Part shown: positions 1 to 8,540 of the stretch, piece by piece
Position numbering within the stretch: position 1 is the first letter of the stretch
How the letters are laid out: each line of letters opens with the position of its first letter
Assembly (NCBI RefSeq): GCF_039839375.1
Contig: NZ_JBDOQU010000023.1
Location: forward strand, 1 to 53,986
Direction of reading: 5' to 3'
Source: JBDOQU01 sp039839375
GTDB taxonomy: Bacteria > Pseudomonadota > Alphaproteobacteria > DSM-16000 > Inquilinaceae
DNA: 53,986 nt
Translations under genes and position numbers: made by a program
Notes under the pieces: model-generated
Databases searched by the model: none
What the model was told of the DNA's origin: nothing
The model's input: the letters and a program-made list of their open reading frames with translations, nothing else

Positions 1-93
1 TCACTCACCAAGAAAGTCGCCATCATCGCCGTCGCCAGAAAGCTCCTCACCCACCTCAACGCCATGCTCAGAGACCGTAAAGCCTGGGCCTGA
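1..93 (+). mobile_element. IS110-family transposase, C-terminal fragment
   Basis: The first 30 codons are open from base 1 and end at TGA 91-93. They read KKVAIIAVARKLL followed by LNAMLRDRKAW, which is the typical carboxy terminus of IS110-family DEDD transposases (transposase_20 region). Only this tail is visible, so it cannot be said whether the copy upstream is intact. IS110 elements generally lack terminal inverted repeats, and none is seen after the stop. The family call rests on pattern memory of this C-terminus. Confidence 0.7.
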
Positions 94-183
94 CAACACA
101 GTTGCCGGCTCGGAGGCCGGAATGACTTCTTTGTTTGTGGTCATGCCGAGGCCAAAAGCATGGACCTGATAAACCAGACCCGG
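94..183. other. Junction between IS110 tail and chromosome, with palindromic-repeat remnant
   Basis: This short non-coding stretch follows the transposase stop. It contains CCGGAATGAC near 119-128, a T-rich linker, then GGTCATGCCG near 140-149. This is the same tail-to-head arrangement seen at the end of the family A repeat at 13047-13077. It looks like a diverged family A palindrome next to the IS end. No gene is seen. Confidence 0.4.
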
Positions 184-1128
184 TCAGGCTGCGATGTCGA
201 GGCCGGGCACGATGGGCGAGGCCCCGGCCGGCGCGCCGCCGGGCGGCGCGGCCGGACGCGACTGTTGATAGAGGTCGAGCGCCCGCATCATGGCGTCGGG
301 GATCTGGGCATCGGGAACCCGATTGTCAGGACTTTCAGCGGAGGGCGCAGGCTCTTCCGCTGGCGAGGAACCGCCAGCCAGGGCCGACAGCGCCGCGTCC
401 AGCCCGCCATCGATCGGCACCGCCTCGCCGGGCGCGGCGGCGATCGTGCGCGCCGGGGCAGGCGATTCGACTTCCGGGGGAGTCGGCATGGATTGGAAGA
501 ACCGGCTCGACTGCCAATCCTGGGGGCGCAGGGCGAAGCCGTTCTCCAGCTTGGCTGTCTGCATCGGCGGCGGCCCGGCCGGCTGGACCTCCGCCGGGAC
601 GGCCGTCGCTGGGGCGGTGACGGCAGACCGGGCGGCAGGATCGGCGGAGGCCTGGGGGGCGACTGGGGGGACGGGCCGAGCGACGGCTTCAGGGGTCGTC
701 GCGGGGGCCATGGCCAGCACGGCGTCGGGCTGGACGACAGGGGCGGCGTCGGGGCCGCCGCCGCGTCCATCGTCGCCGGTCAGCATCGCCAGGGTGGTCT
801 CGCCGATGTCGCGGCCGGTCACCTCCTCGCTCACCACATTGGCCAGGCTGGCGACAAGGCCGACCGGGCCGCCATAAAGGGTGGCTCCGGCGACCCGCGC
901 GGCCGGGCCGATCTCGTCGCCCGTCAGATGGCGGTAGATCGTCGACACGACGGGGATGTGCTGCAACGGGTTGATGACGTCCAGCAGGTCCCAGAAGCCG
1001 AACTCGTTCTCCGCCGCCCGCTGCTCCCGGTTGGCGGCGATCTGCCGCTGGGCCGATGTTTCGCGATTCCAGGCGCGTCCGGACTCCCGGGCGGTATCAA
1101 GATTCAGTCCGTGACGTTCGATGGGCAT
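184..1128 (-). CDS. Conserved hypothetical protein, proline/alanine-rich C-terminus
   Basis: Protein of 314 residues with no function I can assign. The N-terminal ~110 residues are ordered and contain FGFWDLLDVINPLQHIPVV, then IYRHLTGDEI and ATLYGGPVGLVASLANVV, a hydrophobic glycine-rich block. I recognise this from uncharacterised alphaproteobacterial proteins. The remaining ~200 residues are low-complexity Ala/Pro-rich and probably disordered. The start is set at ATG 1128 because GGAGGTG lies 6 nt upstream; an upstream ATG at 1206 lacks a ribosome binding site. The C-terminal half resembles a linker or periplasmic tether, but no signal peptide is obvious. It stands alone between the IS remnant and the cyclohydrolase gene. 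Confidence 0.7.
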   Translation of the reverse strand: MPIERHGLNLDTARESGRAWNRETSAQRQIAANREQRAAENEFGFWDLLDVINPLQHIPVVSTIYRHLTGDEIGPAARVAGATLYGGPVGLVASLANVVSEEVTGRDIGETTLAMLTGDDGRGGGPDAAPVVQPDAVLAMAPATTPEAVARPVPPVAPQASADPAARSAVTAPATAVPAEVQPAGPPPMQTAKLENGFALRPQDWQSSRFFQSMPTPPEVESPAPARTIAAAPGEAVPIDGGLDAALSALAGGSSPAEEPAPSAESPDNRVPDAQIPDAMMRALDLYQQSRPAAPPGGAPAGASPIVPGLDIAA

Positions 1129-1264
1129 GGGCGGCACCTCCGTCTCTTGAGGAAGCAACCGCCGTGCCAGGACTAAGGCGCTGGAATCGCTATGGTCGCC
1201 GCGCACCGGGCCGACATTATCCTGCCGACCCGGCAGACTCTGCCGGGAGATTCTGGCGGGAAGG

Positions 1265-2410
1265 CTACAGCAGGTGGCCGCTGCGGGCGCGCTTGGTCGC
1301 CAGGTAGAATTCGTTGTGGCCGTTGGCGGGGAAGGCGTGGGGAACGCGCTCCGCCACCTCGATCCCGCAGGCGACGAGCTGGTCCACCTTGTCGGGATTG
1401 TTGGTCATCAGCCGGACCCGGCCGAATCCCAACTGCCGCAGCATCTCCGCCGCCGGGAGGTAGAGCCGCTCGTCGGCGTCGTAGCCCAGCATCTCGTTGG
1501 CGTCGACCGTATCGAACTCCCCATCCTGGAGCCGGTAGGCGCGCAGCTTGTTGACCAGCCCGATCCCCCGTCCCTCCTGCGCCAGGTAGAGCAGCACGCC
1601 GCCGCCGGCGCGGGAGATCTCCGCGATCGCGCCGCGAAGCTGCGGGCCGCAATCGCAGCGCAGGGAGCCCAGAAGATCACCCGTGAAGCATTCCGAATGA
1701 AGCCGCGCCAGCACGGGGGCAGCCGGGTCGGGCTCGCCGATCACGATCGCCAGATGCTCCTGCCCGCCATCGGTCGGGCGGAAGGCGACGATGGCGGTCT
1801 GCTCCGCGCCCTCCAGCGGCACCGACGCGTCGGCGACCCGGCGCAGGCCGCGCGCGGCGTGGCGGTCGTACCAGTCGATGTCGAAGGCGCTGACCGACAA
1901 TATGTCCGTCCGCGCCAGCAGCCTTTCCGTGCCCAAGGGCCGGTCGACCGGCGCGACCAGGGCGGCCGGCAGCAGGCGCGCCAGCTTCGCCAGCTTGGCG
2001 ACGGCGGTCGCCCCGTCATGGGCGAAGGGCGGCGTGGTCTCCGTCGGCAGGTCGCGGAGCGCCGCCGCATCCACCGGTTCCAGCGGATCGCTCAGGCGAC
2101 GCACCAGCTCGGCCGTCAGCCTCTCGCCCGGCCGCAGCTTCAGCACGCCTTCCGTCACGGCGGAAAGTCCCAGCGCTGCGGCGCGCTGGCAGGTGATCAG
2201 GACATCGGGCTCCTGGTCGGTCAGCGCCCGCATCCGTTCGATCGACCGCTTGGTCGCGCTCTCCGCCGCATGGGCCAGCAGGGCCGGCCCCTGGTCGGGC
2301 CTCACCAGCACGAAATCGCCGCGGCGGAGATCGGCGCAGGCGCGATCGACCGCGCGCAGCGACGCCTGCCGGTCCGGCGGCGGGGGAAGCGATGGGGAAG
2401 GGTCTGTCAT
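1265..2410 (-). CDS. ribA: GTP cyclohydrolase II with degenerate N-terminal DHBP-synthase-like domain
   Basis: GTP cyclohydrolase II converts GTP to a 2,5-diaminopyrimidine phosphate with release of formate and pyrophosphate, the first step of riboflavin synthesis. The C-terminal ~200 residues carry the zinc site C-x10-C-x-C (CFTGDLLGSLRCDC), the QEGRGIGL loop, GYDADER and LMTNNPDK motifs. The N-terminal ~180 residues resemble a 3,4-dihydroxybutanone-phosphate synthase fold (DLRRGDFVLV) but lack the acidic DDEDRENEGD catalytic loop, so that half is probably inactive. The start is uncertain: ATGs exist at 2485, 2458 and 2410 and none has a clear Shine-Dalgarno. The last is used as the most economical. 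It is not clustered with other rib genes here. Confidence 0.85.
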   Translation of the reverse strand: MTDPSPSLPPPPDRQASLRAVDRACADLRRGDFVLVRPDQGPALLAHAAESATKRSIERMRALTDQEPDVLITCQRAAALGLSAVTEGVLKLRPGERLTAELVRRLSDPLEPVDAAALRDLPTETTPPFAHDGATAVAKLAKLARLLPAALVAPVDRPLGTERLLARTDILSVSAFDIDWYDRHAARGLRRVADASVPLEGAEQTAIVAFRPTDGGQEHLAIVIGEPDPAAPVLARLHSECFTGDLLGSLRCDCGPQLRGAIAEISRAGGGVLLYLAQEGRGIGLVNKLRAYRLQDGEFDTVDANEMLGYDADERLYLPAAEMLRQLGFGRVRLMTNNPDKVDQLVACGIEVAERVPHAFPANGHNEFYLATKRARSGHLL

Positions 2411-2580
2411 CTGGATCGGCTGGTTGGGGGTGGGTTCGGGATAGATGGGGATCGCCATGCCGCGGGTGAAGCCGCGAACGGCCATGTGACACGGATCATC
2501 GCGGACGATCGCGTCTCCTCGATGTTATGGGTTTTGCAAGCTTCGCGATATCCTTCCAGCGGCAGAGAGGAAACAGAGCC

Positions 2581-2865
2581 ATGCCGAGCGCCCTGTTCAA
2601 CGGCCAGGTGATCGCCGACAGTCCGACCTTCGTGGAGGTGGAGGGTAATGTCTATTTCCCCCGCTCCGCCGTCCGGGCGGATGCCCTGACCCCCAGCGAC
2701 ACGACCAGCGTCTGCCCGTGGAAGGGCACGGCGCGCTATCACACCGTGTCGGTCGACGGCGTGGAAAGCCGCGACGCGGCGTGGTACTACCCCGATCCTA
2801 AGCCCGAAGCGGCGGAGATCAGGGACCATGTCGCCTTCTGGCGCGGGGTCGAGATACGCCGGTGA
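2581..2865 (+). CDS. DUF427 domain protein
   Basis: Small 94-residue protein matching the DUF427 family, with features such as AVRADALTPSDTTSVCPWKG, the Y-H-T-V strand, and WYYPDPKPEA at the end. Members form a compact beta-barrel-like fold of unknown activity. The start ATG 2581 is preceded by AGAGAGG, while the upstream in-frame ATG at 2527 would add an unconserved-looking 18-residue leader. It lies divergent from the cyclohydrolase gene and 31 nt before the response regulator, so it may be co-transcribed with the latter. The family assignment is good; the function is unknown. Confidence 0.8.
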   Translation: MPSALFNGQVIADSPTFVEVEGNVYFPRSAVRADALTPSDTTSVCPWKGTARYHTVSVDGVESRDAAWYYPDPKPEAAEIRDHVAFWRGVEIRR

Positions 2866-2896
2866 ACGAGAAGGGCGCGAGGGGGAGGGGAGCCGC

Positions 2897-3586
2897 ATGA
2901 TTCCGGCCAAGAAGGTGCTGCTGGTCGATGACGACCCGGCGCTGCGCGGGTCGCTGGCCGAGCAGCTTCAGCTGATCGAGGAGTTCACGACCGCGGAGGC
3001 CGAGACGGCGGCCGACGCGCTGGCCGCCGTGAAAGACTCTCATTTCGACGTCATCCTGCTGGATGTCGGCCTGCCGGACATGGATGGGCGCGACCTCTGC
3101 CGGCTGATGCGCCGCAACGGCGTGCGCTGCCCGATCATCATGCTGACCGGCGTCGACGGCGACGCCGACGCCATATTGGGGCTGGACAGCGGGGCCAACG
3201 ACTATGTCACCAAGCCGTTCCGGCTGGGCGTCCTGCTGGCCCGGTTGCGGGCGCAGCTCCGCCAGTTCGAGCAGAGCGAGGATGCCGTCTTCGCCATCGG
3301 CCCCTACACCTTCCGCCCGGCCGCCAAGATCCTGATCGACGAACCGCGCAACAGGAAGGTGCGGCTGACGGAGAAGGAGACGGCGATCCTGAAATATCTC
3401 TACCGGGCGGGAGAGAAGGTAATCGGCCGCGACGTGCTGCTGGGGGAGGTCTGGGGCTACAATGCCGGGGTGACCACCCACACGCTGGAGACCCATGTCT
3501 ACCGCCTGCGCCAGAAGATCGAGCGCGACCCGTCGAACGCCGAGATCCTGGTGACGGAGCCGGGCGGCTACCGGCTGGCGCCGTGA
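2897..3586 (+). CDS. OmpR/PhoB-family two-component response regulator (orphan)
   Basis: DNA-binding response regulator of 229 residues. The receiver domain (about 5-120) shows the acidic triad D11-D12-D13, phosphoacceptor D56 in LLDVGLPD, T84 and K106 in YVTKPF. The C-terminal winged helix (about 130-228) has LTEKETAILKYLYRAGEKVI and the THTLETHVYRLRQKI recognition helix region. The start is ATG 2897 after a GGAGGGG tract; the longer frame from 2828 overlaps the preceding gene and adds a low-complexity leader. No histidine kinase is nearby, so the partner is elsewhere or missing. The regulon is not readable from context. Confidence 0.93.
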   Translation: MIPAKKVLLVDDDPALRGSLAEQLQLIEEFTTAEAETAADALAAVKDSHFDVILLDVGLPDMDGRDLCRLMRRNGVRCPIIMLTGVDGDADAILGLDSGANDYVTKPFRLGVLLARLRAQLRQFEQSEDAVFAIGPYTFRPAAKILIDEPRNRKVRLTEKETAILKYLYRAGEKVIGRDVLLGEVWGYNAGVTTHTLETHVYRLRQKIERDPSNAEILVTEPGGYRLAP

Positions 3587-3797
3587 TGGCATCCATGACC
3601 GGCGCGAACTGCGGAAACGCTGGGAAAAGCCCTGTGACGGCGGGCACAGGAAGATTGCTCGACCCTATGCCAGTATTATGGCAAGTGGCGGCCCGGATGT
3701 CGTCTCGACACCGGAACCGACGGCTGCCAAAGTGCTTTCATCCCCCATCCGCACGAGGGATGGAGGCTTCTTTCCCAAGCTGCGGCGAAGTGCGGTG

Positions 3798-4628
3798 ATG
3801 AACAGTTCATCCGACTTCTTCATCAAGTTCTGGGGGGTACGCGGCAGCATCGCCTGCCCTGGACCCCGGACCGTGAAGTATGGCGGCAACACAAGCTGCG
3901 TGGAAATCCGCTGCGGCGACCACAGGATCATCATCGACGGCGGCACCGGCCTGCGGGAGCTGGGCTACGAGCTGTCGAAGTCGCTGCCGCCGAAGATCGA
4001 CATCTTCTTCACCCACACCCATTTCGACCATGTTGCGGGCGTGCCCTTCTTCAAGCCGGCCTACATGCCCGACACCCGCGTCGATTTCTGGGCCGGGCAC
4101 CTGATGCCGGAGAAGACGCTGAGGGGGGTGCTGTGCGAGATGATGATGGCGCCGCTTTTCCCGGTGCCGATCAACGTCTTCTGCGGCTGCCAGTTCCGCG
4201 ACTTCGCCTGCGGCAGCACGCTGACGCCCGCCCCCGGCGTGACGCTGACGACCTGCCCGCTGAACCATCCGAACGGTGCCTGCGGCTACCGGATCGACTT
4301 CCAGGGCAAGAGCATCTGCGTCATCACGGATACCGAGCACGTGCCGGGCAAGCCCGACCAGGCGGTGATCGATTTCGTGCGCGGCGCGGACATCATGGTC
4401 TACGACTCCATGTTCACCGACGAGGAATTCCCCAAATTCGTGACCTGGGGCCATTCGACCTGGCAGGAGGCGTTGCGCGTCGCCGACGCCGCCGGCGTCA
4501 GGCTGGCGGTGCCCTTCCATCACGACCCGCACCATAATGACGAGTTCCTGGACGATCTGGAGGCGAGGGCCGACGCCATCCGCCCGGGCACAATCTTCGC
4601 CCGCGAGGGCCTGGTCCTTCACGCCTGA
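3798..4628 (+). CDS. Metallo-beta-lactamase-fold hydrolase, cyclic-nucleotide-phosphodiesterase-like
   Basis: Soluble enzyme of 276 residues with the metal-binding motif THTHFDH (H-x-H-x-D-H), a later histidine in LNHPNG, the aspartate in VITDTEH, and a C-terminal FHHDPHHND. The opening FWGVRGSIACPGP and YGGNTSC blocks are typical of the lactamase_B_2 subgroup annotated as cyclic nucleotide or phosphodiester hydrolases. The substrate is not proven. The start ATG 3798 puts the conserved FIKFWGVRGS strand at the N-terminus; an ATG at 3678 would add 40 unconserved residues. The 211-base gap upstream holds no gene. It runs in the same direction as the methyltransferase 17 nt downstream. Confidence 0.85.
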   Translation: MNSSSDFFIKFWGVRGSIACPGPRTVKYGGNTSCVEIRCGDHRIIIDGGTGLRELGYELSKSLPPKIDIFFTHTHFDHVAGVPFFKPAYMPDTRVDFWAGHLMPEKTLRGVLCEMMMAPLFPVPINVFCGCQFRDFACGSTLTPAPGVTLTTCPLNHPNGACGYRIDFQGKSICVITDTEHVPGKPDQAVIDFVRGADIMVYDSMFTDEEFPKFVTWGHSTWQEALRVADAAGVRLAVPFHHDPHHNDEFLDDLEARADAIRPGTIFAREGLVLHA

Positions 4629-4645
4629 ATGGGTCCCTGCCTGAC

Positions 4646-5512
4646 ATGAGCTTCGCCAAGAAGGCGCGGCGGCTCCGCATGGGGCTGTCGACGGTGCTGG
4701 GGCTGAAGCGGCAGGGCTATTTCATCCCCTACCGCCACGCCGCCGAAACGCCCGTCGCCCTGCCGCCCTACCGGCCGTTCGAGGATCTGTTCGACCGGTC
4801 CCGGCCGGCCTTCCGCGAAATGCTTGGCTGGATGGACCGGCACGGTGAGGCGCTGGCTGCGCTGGGCCAGGAGCCGCCGCCCGCGCCGCGCTGGAAGCAG
4901 AGCTGGTTTCCACGGCTGGACGGGGCGGCCGCCTATGTGCTGGTCCGGGAGACGAAGCCGGCGCGGATCGTGGAGATCGGCTCCGGCCATTCGACCCGCT
5001 TCCTCGCCCGCGCCGCCGCTGATGGCGGGCTCTCCACCGCGATCACGGCGATCGATCCCGCGCCGCGCGCCGACATCTCCGCCCTGCCGTCGGTCCGAGC
5101 GATCCGCGCGACCGTCCAGGATGCGGGGCTGGAGCCGTTTCGCGACCTTGGCTCCGGCGACGTGCTGTTCATCGATTCAAGCCACATCGCCATGCCGGGC
5201 ACGGATGTCGATTTCCTGTTCGGCCGGGTGATCCCGGCGCTGCCGGCGGGCGTGCTCGTGCATATCCACGACATCTGCCTGCCGGACGACTATGTCCGCC
5301 CCTGGCGCTGGCGCGCCTATAACGAACAGGCGCTGGCCGGGGCGCTGATGGCCGGCGGCGGGTTCCAGCCGGTCTTCGCCAGCCGCTACGTCGCGACGCG
5401 AATGTCCAAGGACCTCGCCGCCTCCGCCGCCGCCCGCCTCCCCCTGCCCGACGACGCGCTGGAGACGAGCCTCTGGCTGCGCAAGACGGCGGCGGCGATA
5501 GGGGGGCTGTAG
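4646..5512 (+). CDS. Class I SAM-dependent methyltransferase (Methyltransf_24 type)
   Basis: Protein of 288 residues. The Rossmann glycine motif is IVEIGSGHSTRFLA at about residues 108-121, followed by the acidic end of strand 2 (ITAIDPAPR) and GDVLFIDSSH, the strand-4 aspartate typical of this group. The final part includes VHIHDICLPDDYV, a His-Asp segment often seen in Methyltransf_24 enzymes. An N-terminal ~90-residue extension precedes the catalytic domain. The substrate is unknown. The gene follows the metallo-beta-lactamase-fold hydrolase closely and may share its transcript. Confidence 0.85.
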   Translation: MSFAKKARRLRMGLSTVLGLKRQGYFIPYRHAAETPVALPPYRPFEDLFDRSRPAFREMLGWMDRHGEALAALGQEPPPAPRWKQSWFPRLDGAAAYVLVRETKPARIVEIGSGHSTRFLARAAADGGLSTAITAIDPAPRADISALPSVRAIRATVQDAGLEPFRDLGSGDVLFIDSSHIAMPGTDVDFLFGRVIPALPAGVLVHIHDICLPDDYVRPWRWRAYNEQALAGALMAGGGFQPVFASRYVATRMSKDLAASAAARLPLPDDALETSLWLRKTAAAIGGL

Positions 5513-5613
5513 GCGCGCGGCGGTTTTCATCTCGCCCGCTACACGACGAGTTGACCGCGCCGGAGGCCCTTTCCCGCCTATGATGTCGTCCGCGAGGCGG
5601 CTGAGGTCGGACC

Positions 5614-6933
5614 ATGTGCATATCGGCGAAGGCGGCGTTGCCGGCGGGGGTGGCGGAGGCGATCGGGGAGCAGGAGGCGCGGTCGGAGATCCTGATAGGC
5701 TGGGTGCAGCTCGCGATCGGGGCCATTTTTGGCGCGCTCTACGCCATCGCGCCGCGCGCCCAGGGCGACCCGATGATGGGGCTGGAGATCGAGCCGGTCC
5801 CTCTGGCGCTTTCCGCCTATCTCGCCTTCACGCTGGCCCGGCTGGCGCTCGCCTACCGGCGGTTCACGCCTTCCTGGTTTCTTGCCCTCTCCATCGCCAT
5901 CGACATGGCGCTGCTCATGGGGCTGATCTGGAGCTTCCATATCCAGTATGAGCAGCCGCCCGCCTTCTACCTGAAGGCGCCGACCCTGCTCTACGTCTTC
6001 ATCTTCATCTCGCTCCGGGCGCTCAGGTTCGACTCCAAATTCGTGCTGACGGCTGGGATCGCAGCGGCGGCGGGCTGGCTCGCCATGGCTTTCTACGCGG
6101 TCGCCGCCGATCCGACGGGAACGGCGGTGACCCGCGACTATGTCGCCTACCTGACGGGCAACAAGATCCTGCTGGGCGCCGAGTTCGACAAGGTGATCTC
6201 CATCCTGATGGTGACGGCGATCCTGACGCTGGCGCTTCGCCGCGCCAGGCGGCTGCTGGTCGACTCCGTCCAGGAGGCGATGGCCTCGCGGGAACTGAAG
6301 CGGTTCTTCGCGCCGGAGATCGCCGACGCCATCGCCCATGGCGACCGGCCGATGGCTGCGGGCGACGGGCTGGTGCGGGAGGCGGCGATCCTGATGGTCG
6401 ACATCAGGGGCTTCACCGCACGGTCGGCCAGCCTGCCTCCCGACCGGGTCATCGCGCTCCTGACCGACTATCAGGCGCGCATCGTGCCGGCGATCCGCGC
6501 CCATGGCGGGGCGATCGACAAGTTCATGGGCGACGGGATCATGGCGACCTTCGGCGCCGCGCGGCCTTCACCCACCGCGGCGGCGGACGCGCTGCGGTCG
6601 CTGGACGCGGTGCTGGAGGCCGCCGGCGCATGGGCGAACGGGGACGGCGTCGCGCCGCTGAAGGTGAATGCCGGCCTCGCCTCCGGGCCGGTGGTGTTCG
6701 GCGCCGTCGGCGATGGCGAGCGGCTGGAATTCACCGTCATCGGCGACGCCGTCAACCTTGCCGCGAAGCTGGAGAAGCACAACAAGGCCGAAGGCGTCCG
6801 CGCCACCATCGAGGCGAACGCCTTCGACACCGCGCTTGCCCAGGGCTACCGCCCGCGCTTCCCTGTCGAGCGGCTGTGCGGCCGACCGGTCGCGGGGCTG
6901 GAGACGCCCCTGGACCTCGCGGTCATCCGCTGA
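5614..6933 (+). CDS. Membrane-bound adenylate/guanylate cyclase (class III)
   Basis: Protein of 439 residues made of an N-terminal membrane module (about five or six hydrophobic segments between residues 25 and 215) and a C-terminal class III cyclase domain (about 250-435). The cyclase domain shows ILMVDIRGFT with the first metal aspartate, IDKFMGDGIMATFG with the second metal aspartate, GLASGPVVFG, and FTVIGDAVNLAAKLEKHNK. The last block carries the transition-state-like N-x3-R/K region. It converts ATP or GTP to a 3',5'-cyclic nucleotide; substrate preference is not assigned here. The start is supported by TGAGGTCGG upstream. It converges with the phn genes with only 9 nt between the stops. 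Confidence 0.92.
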   Translation: MCISAKAALPAGVAEAIGEQEARSEILIGWVQLAIGAIFGALYAIAPRAQGDPMMGLEIEPVPLALSAYLAFTLARLALAYRRFTPSWFLALSIAIDMALLMGLIWSFHIQYEQPPAFYLKAPTLLYVFIFISLRALRFDSKFVLTAGIAAAAGWLAMAFYAVAADPTGTAVTRDYVAYLTGNKILLGAEFDKVISILMVTAILTLALRRARRLLVDSVQEAMASRELKRFFAPEIADAIAHGDRPMAAGDGLVREAAILMVDIRGFTARSASLPPDRVIALLTDYQARIVPAIRAHGGAIDKFMGDGIMATFGAARPSPTAAADALRSLDAVLEAAGAWANGDGVAPLKVNAGLASGPVVFGAVGDGERLEFTVIGDAVNLAAKLEKHNKAEGVRATIEANAFDTALAQGYRPRFPVERLCGRPVAGLETPLDLAVIR

Positions 6934-6942
6934 GGCGGGGTC

Positions 6943-7743
6943 CTATATCACCTTCCGGCGCAGCCAGCCGGACAGCGCCTCGCCCATAAGGACGAGGACG
7001 ATGATGGCGATCAGGATCGCCGCCACCACCTGCCAGGCGAAGGTGTCGATCGCGCCCTGGAGCAGGAGGCCGATGCCGCCCGCGCCGACAAGCCCCAGCA
7101 CCGTCGATTCCCGCAGGTTGATGTCCCAGCGCAGGATGGCGACCGCCAGGAAGGTCGGCACGACCTGCGGGACGATACCGTAGAGGATGATCTTCGCCCG
7201 GCTGGCGCCCGTCGCCTCGATCGCCTCGATCGGCATGCGGTCGACCTCCTCGATCGCCTCGCCCAGCAGCTTGCCGAGGAAGCCGATCGACCGGAAGGCG
7301 ATGGCCAGGATGCCGGCCAGCACGCCGGGGCCGAAGACGGCGACGAACAGAAGCGCCCAGATCAGCGTGTTGACCGACCGGCTGGACACCAGGATGAACC
7401 GGCCCAGCCACAGGAAGGCGCGGTTGGGCGTGGTGTTCTGCGCCGAGATATAGGCGACCGGCAGCGACAGCACCACCGCCAGCGCCGTGGCGATGGTGGC
7501 GATGTTCAGCGTCTCCAGCAGCGCCTTCACGATCGCGTCCATCTGCGCGAAGTTCGGCGGCATCATGCGGCCCATCAGGTCGCCGATGGCGCGGGGCGCG
7601 TCGAGCAGCCAGGGGACGACGATATTGACGTCGCTCACCGCCCAGACGATGACCGACAGCGCGGCGAGATAGGCCAGGAACCGGATAAGGCGCTGGCGCG
7701 GCGTGTGCCGCCGCCATTCGCGATGGGCGATCGCCGTGGTCAT
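6943..7743 (-). CDS. phnE: Phosphonate-type ABC transporter permease (second PhnE)
   Basis: Inner-membrane permease of 266 residues, last gene of the phnD-C-E-E operon. It has an N-terminal transmembrane helix (about 22-40), then a BPD_transp_1 domain with the EAA loop EAIEATGASRAKIILYGIVP that docks to the ATPase, and the closing VLGLVGAGGIGLLL segment typical of PhnE. The start ATG 7743 overlaps the stop of the preceding permease by ATGA, implying translational coupling. An apparent longer frame that runs back to 8721 is a chance absence of stops on the same strand and does not indicate a fusion. Confidence 0.92.
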   Translation of the reverse strand: MTTAIAHREWRRHTPRQRLIRFLAYLAALSVIVWAVSDVNIVVPWLLDAPRAIGDLMGRMMPPNFAQMDAIVKALLETLNIATIATALAVVLSLPVAYISAQNTTPNRAFLWLGRFILVSSRSVNTLIWALLFVAVFGPGVLAGILAIAFRSIGFLGKLLGEAIEEVDRMPIEAIEATGASRAKIILYGIVPQVVPTFLAVAILRWDINLRESTVLGLVGAGGIGLLLQGAIDTFAWQVVAAILIAIIVLVLMGEALSGWLRRKVI

Positions 7744-8540
7744 GACATGTGCTTCCGGATATAGCCGCTTGCCGCCTCGCTGAGCAGGATGGCGCCGATG
7801 ATCACCATCGTGATGGCCAGCGCGAAATCGTAGTCGTAGCGGCCGAAGGCGTTCATGAGCGTGGAGCCGATGCCGCCGGCCCCGACGATGCCGACGACGG
7901 CCGAGGCGCGGAGGTTGCTGTCGAGCTGGTAGATGCTGAGGCCGATCTGCCGGGGCATGATCTGCGGGACGACGGCGTAGAGCAGCGTCGTGAAATAGCC
8001 GGCGCCAGACGCCTTCAGCGCCTCCACCTGCCCCCAGTCGATCTCCTCGATCTTCTCGGCCAGCAGCTTGGCGACGAAGCCGATCGAATAGATCGTCAGT
8101 GTCAGGATGCCGGCCAGCGGCCCGAACCCCACCGCCTTCACGAACAGGATCGCCACGATGACGGGATGGAAGCTGCGGGCGACGATGACGATCCCGCGGC
8201 CCAGCAGGTAGATCGGCAGCGGCGCAAGGTTGCGGGCCGCCATGAAGGCGATCGGAATGCTGATCAGGAGCCCCAGCGCGGTCGCCAGGACGGCGATCTG
8301 CAGGCTTTCGACGAAGCCGTCGATCAGGAGGCCGGACCGCGCGAAACTGGGCGGGATGGCGCCGTCGAAGATGCGGATTGCGCGCGGGACGCCTTCCTGG
8401 ATGCGCTCCCAGTCGAAGGGCAGGGTGCTCAGGACCCAATAGACGTAGAAGGCCGCGCCCAGGATCAGCCCGTAGCGCAGGAAGGGGTTGGGGATGAAGT
8501 GCGGCTTCCGCCAGCGCCGGCCGGCTGCGGTCGCGCTCAC
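7740..8540 (-). CDS. phnE: Phosphonate-type ABC transporter permease (first PhnE)
   Basis: Inner-membrane permease of 266 residues, paralogous to its downstream neighbour; together they presumably form a heterodimeric channel. The visible hallmarks are an N-terminal helix (LILGAAFYVYWVL), the EAA loop EALKASGAGYFTTLLYAVVP, and VVGIVGAGGIGSTLM. The start codon overlaps the phnC stop by ATGA, and the stop overlaps the next permease start the same way. Two consecutive phnE genes are a common arrangement in alphaproteobacteria. The transported ligand could be a phosphonate, phosphite or an organophosphate. Confidence 0.93.
   Translation of the reverse strand: MSATAAGRRWRKPHFIPNPFLRYGLILGAAFYVYWVLSTLPFDWERIQEGVPRAIRIFDGAIPPSFARSGLLIDGFVESLQIAVLATALGLLISIPIAFMAARNLAPLPIYLLGRGIVIVARSFHPVIVAILFVKAVGFGPLAGILTLTIYSIGFVAKLLAEKIEEIDWGQVEALKASGAGYFTTLLYAVVPQIMPRQIGLSIYQLDSNLRASAVVGIVGAGGIGSTLMNAFGRYDYDFALAITMVIIGAILLSEAASGYIRKHMS

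Noticed and set aside
3655..3679. Promoter TTGCTC ... TATTAT before the metallohydrolase gene
   Set aside because: The spacing is only 13 nt, too short for a sigma-70 promoter; no better -35 pairs with TATTAT.
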